A stretch of 64,000 bases of DNA from Colletes latitarsis (GCF_051014445.1 NW_027488365.1:43534001-43598000), one strand, 5' to 3'. Numbered from the stretch's first letter, positions 22,001 to 37,020 are shown. Made by a program: numbers and translations. Notes: a model not told the origin generated them from the sequence alone.

Positions 22001-25000
22001 CCGGTTAGGTCTGGGTTAGGTCTGGGATATGCGCGCATCTGGCATATACTTTCGCCTTTTTCGCAAACTTGTTGGCTAGATCCTGGGTTTTTTCCGTGTT
22101 TGAATCACGTAGTAATGTGGTACCACACTGAGGTAGTCAATTAAACCTGGTATCGATCAATATTTCAGAGGATAACACCGGTTAGGTCTGGGTTAGGTCC
22201 GGGATATGCCCGCATCTGGCTCATGATTTTGCCTTCTTCGCATACTTGTTGGCCCGATCCTGGGTTTTTTCCGTGTTTGAATCACGTAGTAATGTGGTAC
22301 CACACTGAGGCAGTCAATTAAACCTGGTTTCGATCAATATTTTAGAGGATAACACCGGTTAGGTCTGGGTTAGGTCTGGGTTAGGTTTGGGTTATGCCCG
22401 CATCTGGCTCATGATTTTGCTTTCTTCGCATACTTGTTGGCCAGATCCTTGGTTTTTTCCGTGTTTGAATCACGTAGTAATGTGGTAACACACTGAAGCA
22501 GTCAATTCAACTTGGTTTCGATCAATATTTTAGAGGATAACACCGGTTAGGTCTGGGTTTCGTCTGGGTTATGCCCGCATCTGGCTCATGATTTTGCATT
22601 CTTCGCAAACTTGTTTGCCAGATCCTGGTTTTTTTTCGTGTTTGAATCACGTAGTAATGTGGCAACACAATGAAGCAGTCAATTAACCCTGGTTTCGATC
22701 CATATTTTGGAGGATAACACCGGTTAGGTCTGGGTTAGGTCTGGGTTAGGTTTGGGTTATGCCCGCATCTGGCTCATGATTTTGCTTTCTTCGCATACTT
22801 GTTGGCCAGATCCTGGGTTTTTTCCGTGTTTGAATCACGTAGTAATGTGGTAACACACTGAAGCAGTCAATTCAACTTGGTTTCGATCAATATTTTAGAG
22901 GATAACACCGGTTAGGTCTGGGTTTCGTCTGGGTTATGCCCGCATCTGGCTCATGATTTTGCATTCTTCGCAAACTTGTTTGCCAGATCCTGGTTTTTTT
23001 TCGTGTTTGAATCACGTAGTAATGTGGCAACACAATGAAGCAGTCAATTAACCCTGGTTTCGATCCATATTTTGGAGGATAACACCGGTTAGGTCTGGGT
23101 TAGGTCGGGGATATGCCCGCATCTGGCTCATGATTTTGCCTTCTTCGCATACTTGTTGGCCAGATCCTGGGTTTTTTTCGTGTTTGAATCACGTAGTAAT
23201 GTGGTAACACAATGAAGCAGTCAATTAACCCTGGTTTCGATCAATATTTTGGAGGATAACACCGGTTAGGTATGGGTTAGGTCTGGGTTATGCCCGGATC
23301 TGGCTCATGATTTTGCCTTTTTCGCAAACTTGTTGGCCAGATCCTGGGGTTTTTCCGTGTTTGAATCACGTAGTAATGCTGTAGCACACTGAGGCAGTCA
23401 ATTAAACCTGGTTTCGATCAATATTTTAGAGGATAACACCGGTTAGGTCTGGGTTAGGTCTGGGATATGCGCGCATCTGGCATATACTTTCGCCTTTTTC
23501 GCAAACTTGTTGGCTAGATCCTGGGTTTTTTTCGGGTTTGAATCACATAGTAATGTGGCAACACAATGAAGCAGTCAATTAACCCTGGTTTCGATCCATA
23601 TTTTGGAGGATAACACCGGTTAGGTATGGGTTAGGTCTGGGTTATGCCCGCATCTGGCTCATGATTTTGCCTTTTTCGCAAACTTGTTGGCCAGATCCTG
23701 GGTTTTTTTCGTGTTTGAATCACGTAGTAATGCTGTAGCACACTGAGGCAGTCAATTAAACCTGGTTTCGATCAATATTTTAGAGGATAACACCGGTTAG
23801 GTCTGGGTTAGTTCTGCGTTATGCCCGCATCTGGCTTATACTTTCGCCTTTTTCGCAAACTTGTTGGCTAGATCCTGGGTTTTTTTGGGGTTTGAATCAC
23901 GTGGTAATGTGGTACGACACAGAAACAATTCATTAAACCTGGATTCGGACAGTATTTTAGAGGATAACACCGGTTAGGTCTGGGTTAGGTCTGGGATATG
24001 CGCGCATCTGGCATATACTTTCGCCTTTTTCGCAAACTTGTTGGCTAGATCCTGGGTTTTTTCCGTGTTTGAATCACGTAGTAATGTGGTACCACACTGA
24101 GGTAGTCAATTAAACCTGGTTTCGATCAATATTTCAGAGGATAACACCGGTTAGGTCTGGGTTAGGTCTGGGATATGCGCGCATCTGGCATATACTTTCG
24201 CCTTTTTCGCAAACTTGTTGGCTAGATCCTGGGTTTTTTCCGTGTTTGAATCACGTAGTAATGTGGTACTACACTGAGGTAGTCAATTAAACCTAGTTTC
24301 GATCAATATTTTAGAGGATAACACCGGTTAGGTCTGGGTTAGGTCTGGGTTATGCCCGCATCTGGCTCATGATTTTGCCTTCTTCGCATACTTGTTGGAC
24401 AGATCCTGGGTTTTTTCCGTGTTTGAATCACGTAGTAATGTGGTACCACACTGAGGCAGTCAATTAAACCTGGTTTCGATCATATTTCAGAGGATAACAC
24501 CGGTTAGGTCTGGGTTAGGTCCGGGATATGGCCGCATCTGGCTCATGATTTTGCCTTCTTCGCATACTTGTTGGCCAGATCCTGGGTTTTTTCCGTGTTT
24601 GAATCACGTAGTAATGTGGTACCACACTGAGGCAGTCAATTAAACCTGGTTACGATCAATATTTCAGAGGATAACACCGGTTAGGTCTGGGTTAGGTCTG
24701 GGATATGCGCTCATCTGGCTTATACTTTCGCCTTTTTCGCAAACTTTTTGGCCAGATCCTGGGTTTTTTCCGTGTTTGAATCAGGTAGTAATGTGGTACC
24801 ACACTAAGGTAGTCAATTAAACCTGGTTTCGATCAATATTTCAGAGGATAACACCGGTTAGGTCTGGGTTAGGTCTGGGTTAGGTTTGTGTTATGCCCGC
24901 ATCTGGCTAATGATTTTGCCTTCTTCGCATACTTGCTGGCCAGATCCTGGGTTTTTTCCGTGTTTGAATCACGTAGTAATGTGGTACCACACTGAGGCAG

Positions 25001-27992
25001 TCAATTAAACCTGGTTTCGATCAATATTTCAGAGGATAACACCGGTTAGGTCTGGGTTAGGTCTGGGATATGCGCTCATCTGGCTTATACTTTCGCCTTT
25101 TTCGCAAACTTTTTGGCCAGATCCTGGGTTTTTTCCGTGTTTGAATCAGGTAGTAATGTGGTACCACACTAAGGTAGTCAATTAAACCTGGTTTCGATCA
25201 ATATTTCAGAGGATAACACCGGTTAGGTCTGGGTTAGGTCTGGGTTAGGTTTGGGTTATGCCCGCATCTGGCTAATGATTTTGCCTTCTTCGCATACTTG
25301 CTGGCCAGATCCTGGGTTTTTTCCGTGTTTGAATCACGTAGTAATGTGGTACCACACTGAGGTAGTCAATTAAACCTGGTATCGATCATCATTTCAGAGG
25401 ATAACACCGGTTAGGTCTGGGTTTCGTCTGGGTTATGCCCGCATCTGGCTCATGATTTTGCCTTCTTCGCAAACTTGTTTGCCAGATCCTGGTTTTTTTT
25501 CGTGTTTGAATCACGTAGTAATGTGGTAACACAATGAAGCAGTCAATTAACCCTGGTTTCGATCAATATTTTGGAGGATAACACCGGTTAGGTCTGGGTT
25601 AGGTCGGGGATATGCCCGCATCTGGCTCATGATTTTGCCTTCTTCGCATACTTGTTGGCCAGATCCTGGGTTTTTTTCGTGTTTGAATCACGTAGTAATG
25701 TGGTAACACAATGAAGCAGTCAATTAACCCTGGTTTCGATCAATATTTTGGAGGATAACACCGGTTAGGTATGGGTTAGGTCTGGGTTATGCCCGGATCT
25801 GGCTCATGATTTTGCCTTCTTCGCATACTTGTTGGCCAGATCCTGGGTTTTTTTCGTGTTTGAATCACGTAGTAATGTGGTAACACAATGAAGCAGTCAA
25901 TTAACCCTGGTTTCGATCAATATTTTGGAGGATAACACCGGTTAGGTATGGGTTAGGTCTGGGTTATGCCCGGATCTGGCTCATGATTTTGCCTTTTTCG
26001 CAAACTTGTTGGCCAGATCCTGGGTTTTTTCCGTGTTTGAATCACGTAGTAATGTGGTACCACACTGAGGTAGTCAATTAAACCTGGTATCGATCATTAT
26101 TTCAGAGGATAACACCGGTTAGGTCTGGGTTTCGTCTGGGTTATGCCCGCATCTGGCTCATGATTTTGCCTTCTTCGCAAACTTGTTTGCCAGATCCTGG
26201 TTTTTTTTCGTGTTTGAATCACGTAGTAATGTGGTAACACAATGAAGCAGTCAATTAACCCTGGTTTCGATCAATATTTTGGAGGATAACACCGGTTAGG
26301 TCTGTGTTAGGTCGGGGATATGCCCGCATCTGGCACATGATTTTGCCTTCTTCGCATACTTGTTGGCCAGATCCTGGGTTTTTTTCGTGTTTGAATCACG
26401 TAGTAATGTGGTAACACAATGAAGCAGTCAATTAACCCTGGTTTCGATCAATATTTTGGAGGATAACACCGGTTAGGTATGGGTTAGGTCTGGGTTATGC
26501 CCGGATCTGGCTCATGAGTTTGCCTTTTTCGCAAACTTGTTGGCCAGATCCTGGGTTTTTTCCGTGTTTGAATCACGTAGTAATGCTGTAGCACACTGAG
26601 GCAGTCAATTAAACCTGGTTACGATCAATATTTTAGAGGATAACACCGGTTAGGTCTGGGTTAGGTCTGGGATATGCGCGCATCTGGCCTATACTTTCGC
26701 CTTTTTCGCAAACTTGTTGGCTAGATCCTGGGTTTTTTTCGGGTTTGAATCACATAGTAATGTGGCAACACAATAAAGCAGTCAATTGACCCTGGTTTCG
26801 ATCCATATTTTGGAGGATAACACCGGTTAGGTATGGGTTAGGCCTGGGTTATGCCCGCATCTGGCTCATGATTTTGCCTTTTTCGCAAACTTGTTGGCCA
26901 GATCCTGGGTTTTTTCCGTGTTTGAATCACGTAGTAATGTTGTAGCACACTGAGGCAGTCAACTAACCCTGGTTTCGATCAATATTTTGGAGGATAACAC
27001 CGGTTAGGTATGGGTTAGGTCTGGGTTATGCCCGCATCTGGCTCATGATTTTGCCTTTTTCGCAAACTTGTTTGCCAGATCCTGGTTTTTTTTCGTGTTT
27101 GAATCACGTAGTAATGTGGCAACACAATGAAGCAGTCAATTAACCCTGGTTTCGATCCATATTTTGGAGGATAACACCGGTTAGGTCTGGGTTAGTTCTG
27201 CGTTATGCCCGCATCTGGCTTATACTTTCGCCTTTTTCGCAAACTTGTTGGCTAGATCCTGGGTTTTTTTGGGGTTTGAATCACGTGGTAATGTGGTACG
27301 ACACAGAAACAATTCATTAAACCTGGATTCGGACAGTATTTTAGAGGATAACACCGGTTAGGTCTGGGTTAGGTCTGGGATATGCGCGCATCTGGCATAT
27401 ACTTTCGTCTTTTTCGCAAACTTGTTGGCTAGATCCTGGGTTTTTTTCGTGTATGAATCACGTAGTAATGTGGTAACACACTGAAGCAGTCAATTAAACC
27501 TGGTTTCGATCAATATTTTAGAGGATAACACCGGTTAGGTCTGGGTTAGGTCTGGGTTATGCCCGCATCTGGCTCATGATTTTGCCTTCTTCGCATACTT
27601 GTTGGCCAGATCCTGGGTTTTTTCCGTGTTTGAATCACGTAGTAATGTGGTACCACACTGAGGCAGTCAATTAAACCTGGTTTCGATCAATATTTCAAAG
27701 GATAACACCGGTTAGGTATGGGTTAGGTCCGGGATATGCCCGCATCTGGCTCATGATTTTGCCTTCTTCGCATACTTGTTGGTCAGATCCTGGGTTTTTT
27801 CCGTGTTTGACTCCCGTAGTAATGTGGTACCACACTGAGGCAGTCAATTAAACCTAGTTTCGATCAATATTTCAGAGGATAACACCGGTTAGGTCTGGGT
27901 TAGGTCTGGGATATGCGCGCATCTGGCTTATACTTTTGCCTTTTTCGCAAACTTTTTGGCCAGATCCTGGGTTTTTTCCGTGTTTGAATCAC
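19079..27992 (+). repeat. 8914-bp higher-order repeat, copy B
   Basis: The second tandem copy of the 8914-bp block. Homology to the start of the block continues to about 28096, where G replaces T in the third 11-mer (TTTGGG against TTTGTG at 19183). Near-identity of two long copies points to a recent duplication, or to an assembly or haplotype artefact that read depth would reveal. Confidence 0.86.
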
Positions 27993-28032
27993 GTAGTAAT
28001 GTGGTACCACACTAAGGTAGTCAATTAAACCT

Positions 28033-29390
28033 GGTTTCGATCAATATTTCAGAGGATAACACCGGTTAGGTCTGGGTTAGGTCTGGGTTAGGTTTGGGTT
28101 ATGCCCGCATCTGGCTAATGATTTTGCCTTCTTCGCATACTTGTTGGCCAGATCCCGGGTTTTTTCGGGTTCGAATCACGTAGTAATGTGGTAACACACT
28201 GAAGCAGTCAATTAAACCTGGTTTCGATCAATATTTTAGAGGATAATACCGGTTAGGTCTGGGTTAGGTCTGGGTTATGCCCGCATCTGGCTCATGATTT
28301 CGCCTTTTTCGCAAACTTGTTGGCTAGATCCTGGGTTTTTTCCGTGTTTGAATCACGTAGTAATGTGGTACCACACTGAGGTAGTCAATTAAACCTGGTT
28401 TCGATCAATATTTCAGAGGATAACACCGGTTAGGTCTGGGTTAGGTCTGGGATATGCGCGCATCTGGCATATACTTTCGCCTTTTTCGCAAACTTGTTGG
28501 CTAGATCCTGGGTTTTTTCCGTGTTTGAACCACGTAGTAATGTGGTACCACACTGAGGTAGTCAATTAAACCTGGTATCGATCAATATTTCAGAGGATAA
28601 CACCGGTTAGGTCTGGGTTAGGTCTTGGATATGCGCGCATCTGGCTTATACTTTTGCCTTTTGCGCAAACTTTTTGGCCAGATCCTGGGTTTTTTCCGTG
28701 TTTGAATCACGTAGTAACGTGGTACCACACTAAGGTAGTCAATTAAACCTGGTTTCGATCAATATTTCAGAGGATAACACCGGTTAGGTCTGGGTTAGGT
28801 CTGGGTTAGGTTTGGGTTATGCCCGCATCTGGCTAATGATTTTGCCTTCTTCGCATACTTGTTGGCCAGATCCCGGGTTTTTTCGGGTTCGAATCACGTA
28901 GTAATGTGGTAACACACTGAAGCAGTCAATTAAACCTGGTTTCGATCAATATTTTAGAGGATAACACCGGTTAGGTCTGGGTTAGGTCTGGGTTATGCCC
29001 GCATCTGGCTCATGATTTCGCCTTTTTCGCAAACTTGTTGGCTAGATCCTGGGTTTTTTCCGTGTTTGAATCACGTAGTAATGTGGTACCACACTGAGGT
29101 AGTCAATTAAACCTGGTTTCGATCAATATTTCAGAGGATAACACCGGTTAGGTCTGGGTTAGGTCTGGGATATGCGCGCATCTGGCATATACTTTCGCCT
29201 TTTTCGCAAACTTGTTGGCTAGATCCTGGGCTTTTTCCGTGTTTGAACCACGTAGTAATGTGGTACCACACTGAGGTAGTCAATTAAACCTGGTTTCGAT
29301 CAATATTTCAGAGGATAACACCGGTTAAGTCTGGGTTAGGTCCGGGATATGCCCGCATCTGGCTCATGATTTTGAATTCTTCGCATACTT
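28033..29390 (+). repeat. 718-bp tandem pair (approximate limits)
   Basis: The variant GATCCCGGGTTTTTTCGGG with TCGAATCACG occurs at 28151 and 28869, 718 bases apart (four monomers with one extra 11-mer and one base lost). The monomers around the two copies match in order, including the ATGATTTCGCC unit that follows. Confidence 0.65.
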
Positions 29391-30288
29391 GTTGGCCAGA
29401 TCCTGGGTTTTTTTCGTGTTTGAATCACGTAGTAATGTGGTAACACACTGAAGCAGTCAATTAAACCTGGTTTCGATCAATATTTCAGAGGATAACACCG
29501 GTTAGGTCTGGGTTAGGTCTGGGATATGCGCGCATCTGGCATATACTTTCGCCTTTTTCGCAAACTTGTTGGCTAGATCCTGGGTTTTTTCCGTGTTTGA
29601 ACCACGTAGTAATGTGGTAACACACTGAAGCAGTCAATTAAACCTGGTTTCGATCAATATTTCAGAGGATAACACCGGTTAGGTCTGGGTTAGGTCTGGG
29701 TTATGCCCGCATCTGGCTCATGATTTTGCCTTCTTCGCATACTTGTTGGACAGATCCTGGGTTTTTTCCGTGTTTGAATCACGTAGTAATGTGGTACCAC
29801 ACTGAGGCAGTCAATTAAACCTGGTTTCGATCAATATTTCAGAGGATAACACCGGTTAGGTCTGGGTTAGGTCCGGGATATGCCCGCATCTGGCTCATGA
29901 TTTTGCCTTCTTCGCATACTTGTTGGCCAGATCCTGGGTTTTTTCCGTGATAGAATCACGTAGTAATGTGGTACCACACTGAGGCAGTCAATTAAACCTG
30001 GTTTCGATCAATATTTCAGAGGATAACACCGGTTAGGTCTGGGTTAGGTCTGGGATATGCGCGCATCTGGCTTATACTTTCGCCTTTTTCGCAAACTTTT
30101 TGGCCAGATCCTGGGTTTTTTCCGTGTTTGAATCAGGTAGTAATGTGGTACCACACTAAGGTAGTCAATTAAACCTGGTTTCGATCAATATTTCAGAGGA
30201 TAACACCGGTTAGGCCTGGGTTAGGTCTGGGTTAGGTTTGGGTTATGCCCGCATCTGGCTAATGATTTTGCCTTCTTCGCATACTTGC

Positions 30289-33200
30289 TGGCCAGATCCT
30301 GGGTTTTTTCCGTGTTTGAATCACGTAGTAATGTGGTACCACACTGAGGTAGTCAATTAAACCTGGTATCGATCATTATTTCAGAGGATAACACCGGTTA
30401 GGTCTGGGTTAGGTCCGGGATATGCCCGCATCTGGCTCATGATTTTGCCTTCTTCGCATACTTGTTGGCCCGATCCTGGGTTTTTTCCGTGTTTGAATCA
30501 CGTAGTAATGTGGTACCACACTGAGGCAGTCAACTAAACCTGGTTTCGATCAATATTTTAGAGGATAACACCGGTTAGGTCTGGGTTAGGTTTGGGATAT
30601 GCGCGCATCTGGCTTATACTTTCGCCATTTTCGCAAACTTGTTGGCCAGATCCTGGGATTTTTCCGTGTTTGAATCACGTAGTAATGTTGTACCACACTG
30701 AGGCAGTCAATTAAACCTGGATTCGGACAGTATTTTAGAGGATAACACCGGTTAGGTCTGGGTTAGGTCTGGGTTATGCCCGCATCTGGCTCATGATTTT
30801 GCCTTCTTCGCATACTTGTTGGGCAGATCCTGGGTTTTTTTCGTGTTTGAATCACGTAGTGATGTGGTAACACACTGAAACTGTCAAGTAAACCTGGTTT
30901 CGATCAATATTTTAGAGGATAACACCGGTTAGGTCTGGGTTAGGTCTGGGTTAGGTTTGGGTTATGCCCGCATCTGGCTCATGATTTTGCTTTCTTCGCA
31001 TACTTGTTGGCCAGATCCTGGGTTTTTTCCGTGTTTGAATCACGTAGTAATGTGGTAACACACTGAAGCAGTCAATTAAACCTGGTTTCGATCAATATTT
31101 TAGAGGATAACACCGGTTAGGTCTGGGTTTCGTCTGGGTTATGCCCGCATCTGGCTCATGATTTTGCCTTCATCGCAAACTTGTTTGCCAGATCCTGGCT
31201 TTTTTTCGTGTTTGACTCACGTAGTAATGCGGCAACACAATGAAGCAGTTAATTAACCCTGGTTTCGATCCATCTTTTGGAGGGTAACACCGGTTAGGTC
31301 TGGGTTAGTTCTGGGTTATGCCCGCATCTGGCTCATGATTTTGCCTTTTTCGCAAACTTTTTGGCCAGATCCTGGGTTTTTTCCGTGTTTGAATCACGTA
31401 GTAATGTGGTACCACACTAAGGTAGTCAATTAAACCTGGTTTCGATCAATATTTCAGAGGATAACACCGGTTAGGTCTGGGTTAGGTCGGGGATATGCCC
31501 GCATCTGGCTCATGATTTTGCCTTCTTCGCATACTTGTTGGCCAGATCCTGGGTTTTTTTCGTGTTTGAATCACGTAGTAATGTGGTAACACAATGAAGC
31601 AGTCAATTAACCCTGGTTTCGATCAATATTTTGGAGGATAACACCGGTTAGGTCTGGGTAAGGTCTGGGTTATGCCCGCATCTGGCTCATGATTATGCCT
31701 TAATCGCAAACTTGTTGGCCAGATCCTGGGTTTTTTCCGTGTTTGAATCACGTAGTAATGTTGTAGGACACTGAGGCAGTCAATTAAGCCTGGTTTCGAT
31801 CAATATTTTAGAGGATAACACCGGTTAGGTCTGGGTTAGGTCTGGGTTATGCCCGCATCTGGCTTATACTTTCGCCTTTTTCGCAAACTTGTTGGCTAGA
31901 TCCTGGGTTTTTTTCGTGTTTGAATCACGTAGTAATGTGGTAACACAATGAAGCAGTCAATTAACCCTGGTTTCGATCAATATTTTGGAGGATAACACCG
32001 GTTAGGTCTGGGTTAGGTCTGGGTTATACCCGCATCTGGCTCATGATTTTGCCTTTTTCGCAAACTTGTTGGCCAGATCTTGGGTTTTTTTCGTGTTTGA
32101 ATCACGTAGTAACGTCGTAACACACTCAAGCAGTCAATTAAACCCGGTTTCTTTCAATATTTTAGAGGATAACGCCGGTTAGGTCTGGGTTAGATCTGGG
32201 AAATGCGCGCATCTGGCTTATACTTTCTCCTTTTTCGCAAACTTGTTTGCCATATCCTGGTTTTTTTTCGTGTTTGAATCACGTAGTAATGTGGCAACAC
32301 AATGAAGCAGTCAATTAACCCTGGTTTCGATCCATATTTTGGAGGATAACACCGGTTAGGTCTGGGTTAGTTCTGGGTTATGCCCGCATCTGGCATATAC
32401 TTTCGCCTTTTTCGCAAACTTGTTGGCTAGATCCTGGGTTTTTTCCGTGTTTGAATCACGTAGTAATGTGGTACCACACTGAGGTAATCAATTAAACCTG
32501 GTTTCGATCAATATTTTAGAGGATAACACCAGTTAGGTCTGGGTTAGGTCTGGGTTATGCCCGCATCTGGCTTATACTTTCGCCTTTTTCGCAAACTTGT
32601 TGGCTAGATCCTGGGTTTTTTTCGTGTTTGAATCACGTAGTAATGTGGTAACACAATGAAGCAGTCAATTAACCCTGGTTGCGATCAATATTTTGGAGGA
32701 TAACACCGGTTAGGTCTGGGTTAGGTCTGGGTTATGCCCGCATCTGCCTCATGATTTTGCCTTTTTCGCAAACTTGTTGGCCAGATCTTGGGTGTTTTTC
32801 GTGTTTGAATCACGTAGTAATGTGGTAACACACTGAAGCAGTCAATTAAACCCGGTCTCGATCAATATTTTAGAGGATAACGCCGGTTAGGTCTGGGTTA
32901 GATCTGGGAAATGCGCGCATCTGGCTTATACTTTCGCCTTTTTCGCAAACTTGTTGGCCAGGTCCTGGGTTTTTTCCGTGTTTGAATCACGTAGTAATGT
33001 GGTACCACACTGAGGCTGTCAATTAAACCTGGTTTCGATCAATATTTTAGAGGATAACGCCAGTTAGGTCTGGGTTAGATCTTGGAAATGCGCGCATCTG
33101 GCTTATACTTTCTCCTTTTTCGCAAACTTGTTGGCTAGATCCTGGGTTTTTTCGGGCTCGAATCACGTAGTAATGTGGTACCACACTGAGGCAGTCAATT

Positions 33201-33470
33201 AAACCTGGTTTCGATCAATATTTCAGAGGATAACACCGGTTAGGTCTGGGCTAGTTCCGGGATATGCCCGCATCTGGCTCATGATTTTGGCATCTTCGCA
33301 TACTTGTTGGCCAGATCCGGGGTTTTTTTCGTGTTTGAATCACGTAGTAATGTGGTAACGCACTGAAGCAGTCAATTAAACCTGGTTTCGATCAATATTT
33401 TAGAGGATAACACCAGTTAGGACTGGGTTAGGTCTGGGTTATGCCCGCATCTGGCTCATGATTTTGCCTT
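30289..33470 (+). repeat. 3.2-kb segmental repeat, left copy (offset 3550)
   Basis: This matches 33839-37020 at an offset of 3550 bases, shown by the rare variants CATCGCAAAC (31171/34721) and GATTATGCCTTAATCGC (31691/35241). Several point differences exist (GATGTGG/GATGCGG at 30871/34421, AGGATAAC/AGGGTAAC near 30926/34476), so it looks older than the 8914-bp pair. Confidence 0.82.
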
Positions 33471-33838
33471 CTTCGCATACTTGTTGGCCAGATCCCGGGG
33501 TTTTTTCGTGTTTGAATCACGTAGTAATGTGGTAACACACTGAAGCAGTCAATTAAACCTGGTTTCGATCAATATTTTGGAGGATAACACCGGTTAGGTC
33601 TGGGTTAGGTCTGGGATATGCGCGCATCTGGCATATACTTTCGCCTTTTTCGCAAACTTGTTGGCTAGATCCTGGGTTTTTTCCGTGTTTGAATCATGTA
33701 GTAATGTGGTACCACACTGAGATAATCAATTAAACCTGGTTTCGATCAATATTTTAGAGGATAACAACGGTTAGGTCTGGGATAGGTCTGGGTTATGCCC
33801 GCATCAGGCTCATGATTTTGCCTTCTTCGCATACTTGT

Positions 33839-36800
33839 TGGCCAGATCCTGGGTTTTTTCCGTGTTTGAATCACGTAGTAATGTGGTACCACACTGAGGT
33901 AGTCAATTAAACCTGGTATCGATCATTATTTCAGAGGATAACACCGGTTAGGTCTGGGTTAGGTCCGGGATATGCCCGCATCTGGCTCATGATTTTGCCT
34001 TCTTCGCATACTTGTTGGCCCGATCCAGGGTTTTTTCCGTGTTTGAATCACGTAGTAATGTGGTACCACACTGAGGCAGTCAATTAAACCTGGTTTCGAT
34101 CAATATTTTAGAGGATAACACCGGTTAGGTCTGGGTTAGGTTTGGGATATGCGCGCATCTGGCTTATACTTTCGCCATTTTCGCAAACTTGTTGGCCAGA
34201 TCCTGGGATTTTTCCGTGTTTGAATCACGTAGTAATGTTGTACCACACTGAGGCAGTCAATTAAACCTGGATTCGGACAGTATTTTAGAGGATAACACCG
34301 GTTAGGTCTGGGTTAGGTCTGGGTTATGCCCGCATCTGGCTCATGATTTTGCCTTCTTCGCATACTTGTTGGGCAGATCCTGGGTTTTTTTCGTGTTTGA
34401 ATCACGTAGTGATGCGGTAACACACTGAAACTGTCAAGTAAACCTGGTTTCGATCAATATTTTAGAGGGTAACACCGGTTAGGTCTGGGTTAGGTCTGGG
34501 TTAGGTTTGGGTTATGCCCGCATCTGGCTCATGATTTTGCTTTCTTCGCATACTTGTTGGCCAGATCCTGGGTTTTTTCCGTGTTTGAATCACGTAGTAA
34601 TGTGGTAACACACTGAAGCAGTCAATTAAACCTGGTTTCGATCAATATTTTAGAGGATAACACCGGTTAGGTCTGGGTTTCGTCTGGGTTATGCCCGCAT
34701 CTGGCTCATGATTTTGCCTTCATCGCAAACTTGTTTGCCAGATCCTGGCTTTTTTTCGTGTTTGACTCACGTAGTAATGCGGCAACACAATGAAGCAGTT
34801 AATTAACCCTGGTTTCGATCCATATTTTGGAGGGTAACACCGGTTAGGTCTGGGTTAGTTCTGGGTTATGCCCGCATCTGGCTCATGATTTTGCCTTTTT
34901 CGCAAACTTTTTGGCCAGATCCTGGGTTTTTTCCGTGTTTGAATCACGTAGTAATGTGGTACCACACTAAGGTAGTCAATTAAACCTGGTTTCGATCAAT
35001 ATTTCAGAGGATAACACCGGTTAGGTCTGGGTTAGGTCGGGGATATGCCCGCATCTGGCTCATGATTTTGCCTTCTTCGCATACTTGTTGGCCAGATCCT
35101 GGGTTTTTTTCGTGTTTGAATCACGTAGTAATGTGGTAACACAATGAAGCAGTCAATTAACCCTGGTTTCGATCAATATTTTGGAGGATAACACCGGTTA
35201 GGTCTGGGTAAGGTCTGGGTTATGCCCGCATCTGGCTCATGATTATGCCTTAATCGCAAACTTGTTGGCCAGATCCTGGGTTTTTTCCGTGTTTGAATCA
35301 CGTAGTAATGTTGTAGGACACTGAGGCAGTCAATTAAGCCTGGTTTCGATCAATATTTTAGAGGATAACACCGGTTAGGTCTGGGTTAGGTCTGGGTTAT
35401 GCCCGCATCTGGCTTATACTTTCGCCTTTTTCGCAAACTTGTTGGCTAGATCCTGGGTTTTTTTCGTGTTTGAATCACGTAGTAATGTGGTAACACAATG
35501 AAGCAGTCAATTAACCCTGGTTTCGATCAATATTTTGGAGGATAACACCGGTTAGGTCTGCGTTAGGTCTGGGTTATACCCGCATCTGGCTCATGATTTT
35601 GCCTTTTTCGCAAACTTGTTGGCCAGATCTTGGGTTTTTTTCGTGTTTGAATCACGTAGTAACGTCGTAACACACTCAAGCAGTCAATTAAACCCGGTTC
35701 CTTTCAACATTTTAGAGGATAACGCCGGTTAGGTCTGGGTTAGATCTGGGAAATGCGCGCATCTGGCTTATACTTTCTCCTTTTTCGCAAAGTTGTTTGC
35801 CATATCCTGGTTTTTTTTCGTGTTTGAATCACGTAGTAATGTGGCAACACAATGAAGCAGTCAATTAACCCTGGTTTCGATCCATATTTTGGAGGGTAAC
35901 ACCGGTTAGGTCTGGGTTAGTTCTGGGTTATGCCCGCATCTGGCTCATGATTATGCCTTTTTCGCAAACTTGTTGGCTAGATCCTGGGTTTTTTCCGTGT
36001 TTGAATCACGTAGTAATGTGGTACCACACTGAGGTAATCAATTAAACCTGGTTTCGATCAATATTTTAGAGGATAACACCAGTTAGGTCTGGGTTAGGTC
36101 TGGGTTATGCCCGCATCTGGCTTATACTTTCGCCTTTTTCGCAAACTTGTTGGATAGATCCTGGGTTTTTTTCGTGTTTGAATCACGTAGTAATGTGGTA
36201 ACACAATGAAGCAGTCAATTAACCCTGGTTGCGATCAATATTTTGGAGGATAACACCGGTTAGGTCTGGGTTAGGTCTGGGTTATGCCCGCATCTGCCTC
36301 ATGATTTTGCCTTTTTCGCAAACTTGTTGGCCAGATCTTGGGTGTTTTTCGTGTTTGAATCACGTAGTAATGTGGTAACACACTGAAGCAGTCAATTAAA
36401 CCCGGTCTCGATCAATATTTTAGAGGATAACGCCGGTTAGGTCTGGGTTAGATCTGGGAAATGCGCGCATCTGGCTTATACTTTCGCCTTTTTCGCAAAC
36501 TTGTTGGCCAGGTCCTGGGTTTTTTCCGTGTTTGAATCACGTAGTAATGTGGTACCACACTGAAGCTGTCAATTAAACCTGGTTTCGATCAATATTTTAG
36601 AGGATAACGCCGGTTAGGTCTGGGTTAGATCTTGGAAATGCGCGCATCTGGCTTATACTTTCTCCTTTTTCGCAAACTTGTTGGCTAGATCCTGGGTTTT
36701 TTCGGGTTCGAATCACGTAGTAATGTGGTACCACACTGAGGCAGTCAATTAAACCTGGTTTCGATCAATATTTCAGAGGATAACACCGGTTAGGTCTGGG

Positions 36801-37020
36801 CTAGTTCCGGGATATGCCCGCATCTGGCTCATGATTTTGGCATCTTCGCATACTTGTTGGCCAGATCCGGGGTTTTTTTCGTGTTTGAATCACGTAGTAA
36901 TGTGGTAACACACTGAAGCAGTCAATTAAACCTGGTTTCGATCAATATTTTAGAGGATAACACCGGTTAGGACTGGGTTAGGTCTGGGTTATGCCCGCAT
37001 CTGGCTCATGATTTTGCCTT
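33839..37020 (+). repeat. 3.2-kb segmental repeat, right copy
   Basis: Partner of 30289-33470. The 368 bases between them (33471-33838) are about two monomers without a counterpart after 37020. Matching stops where CTTCTTCGCATAC (left) meets CTTTTTCGCTAAC (right). Confidence 0.82.
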
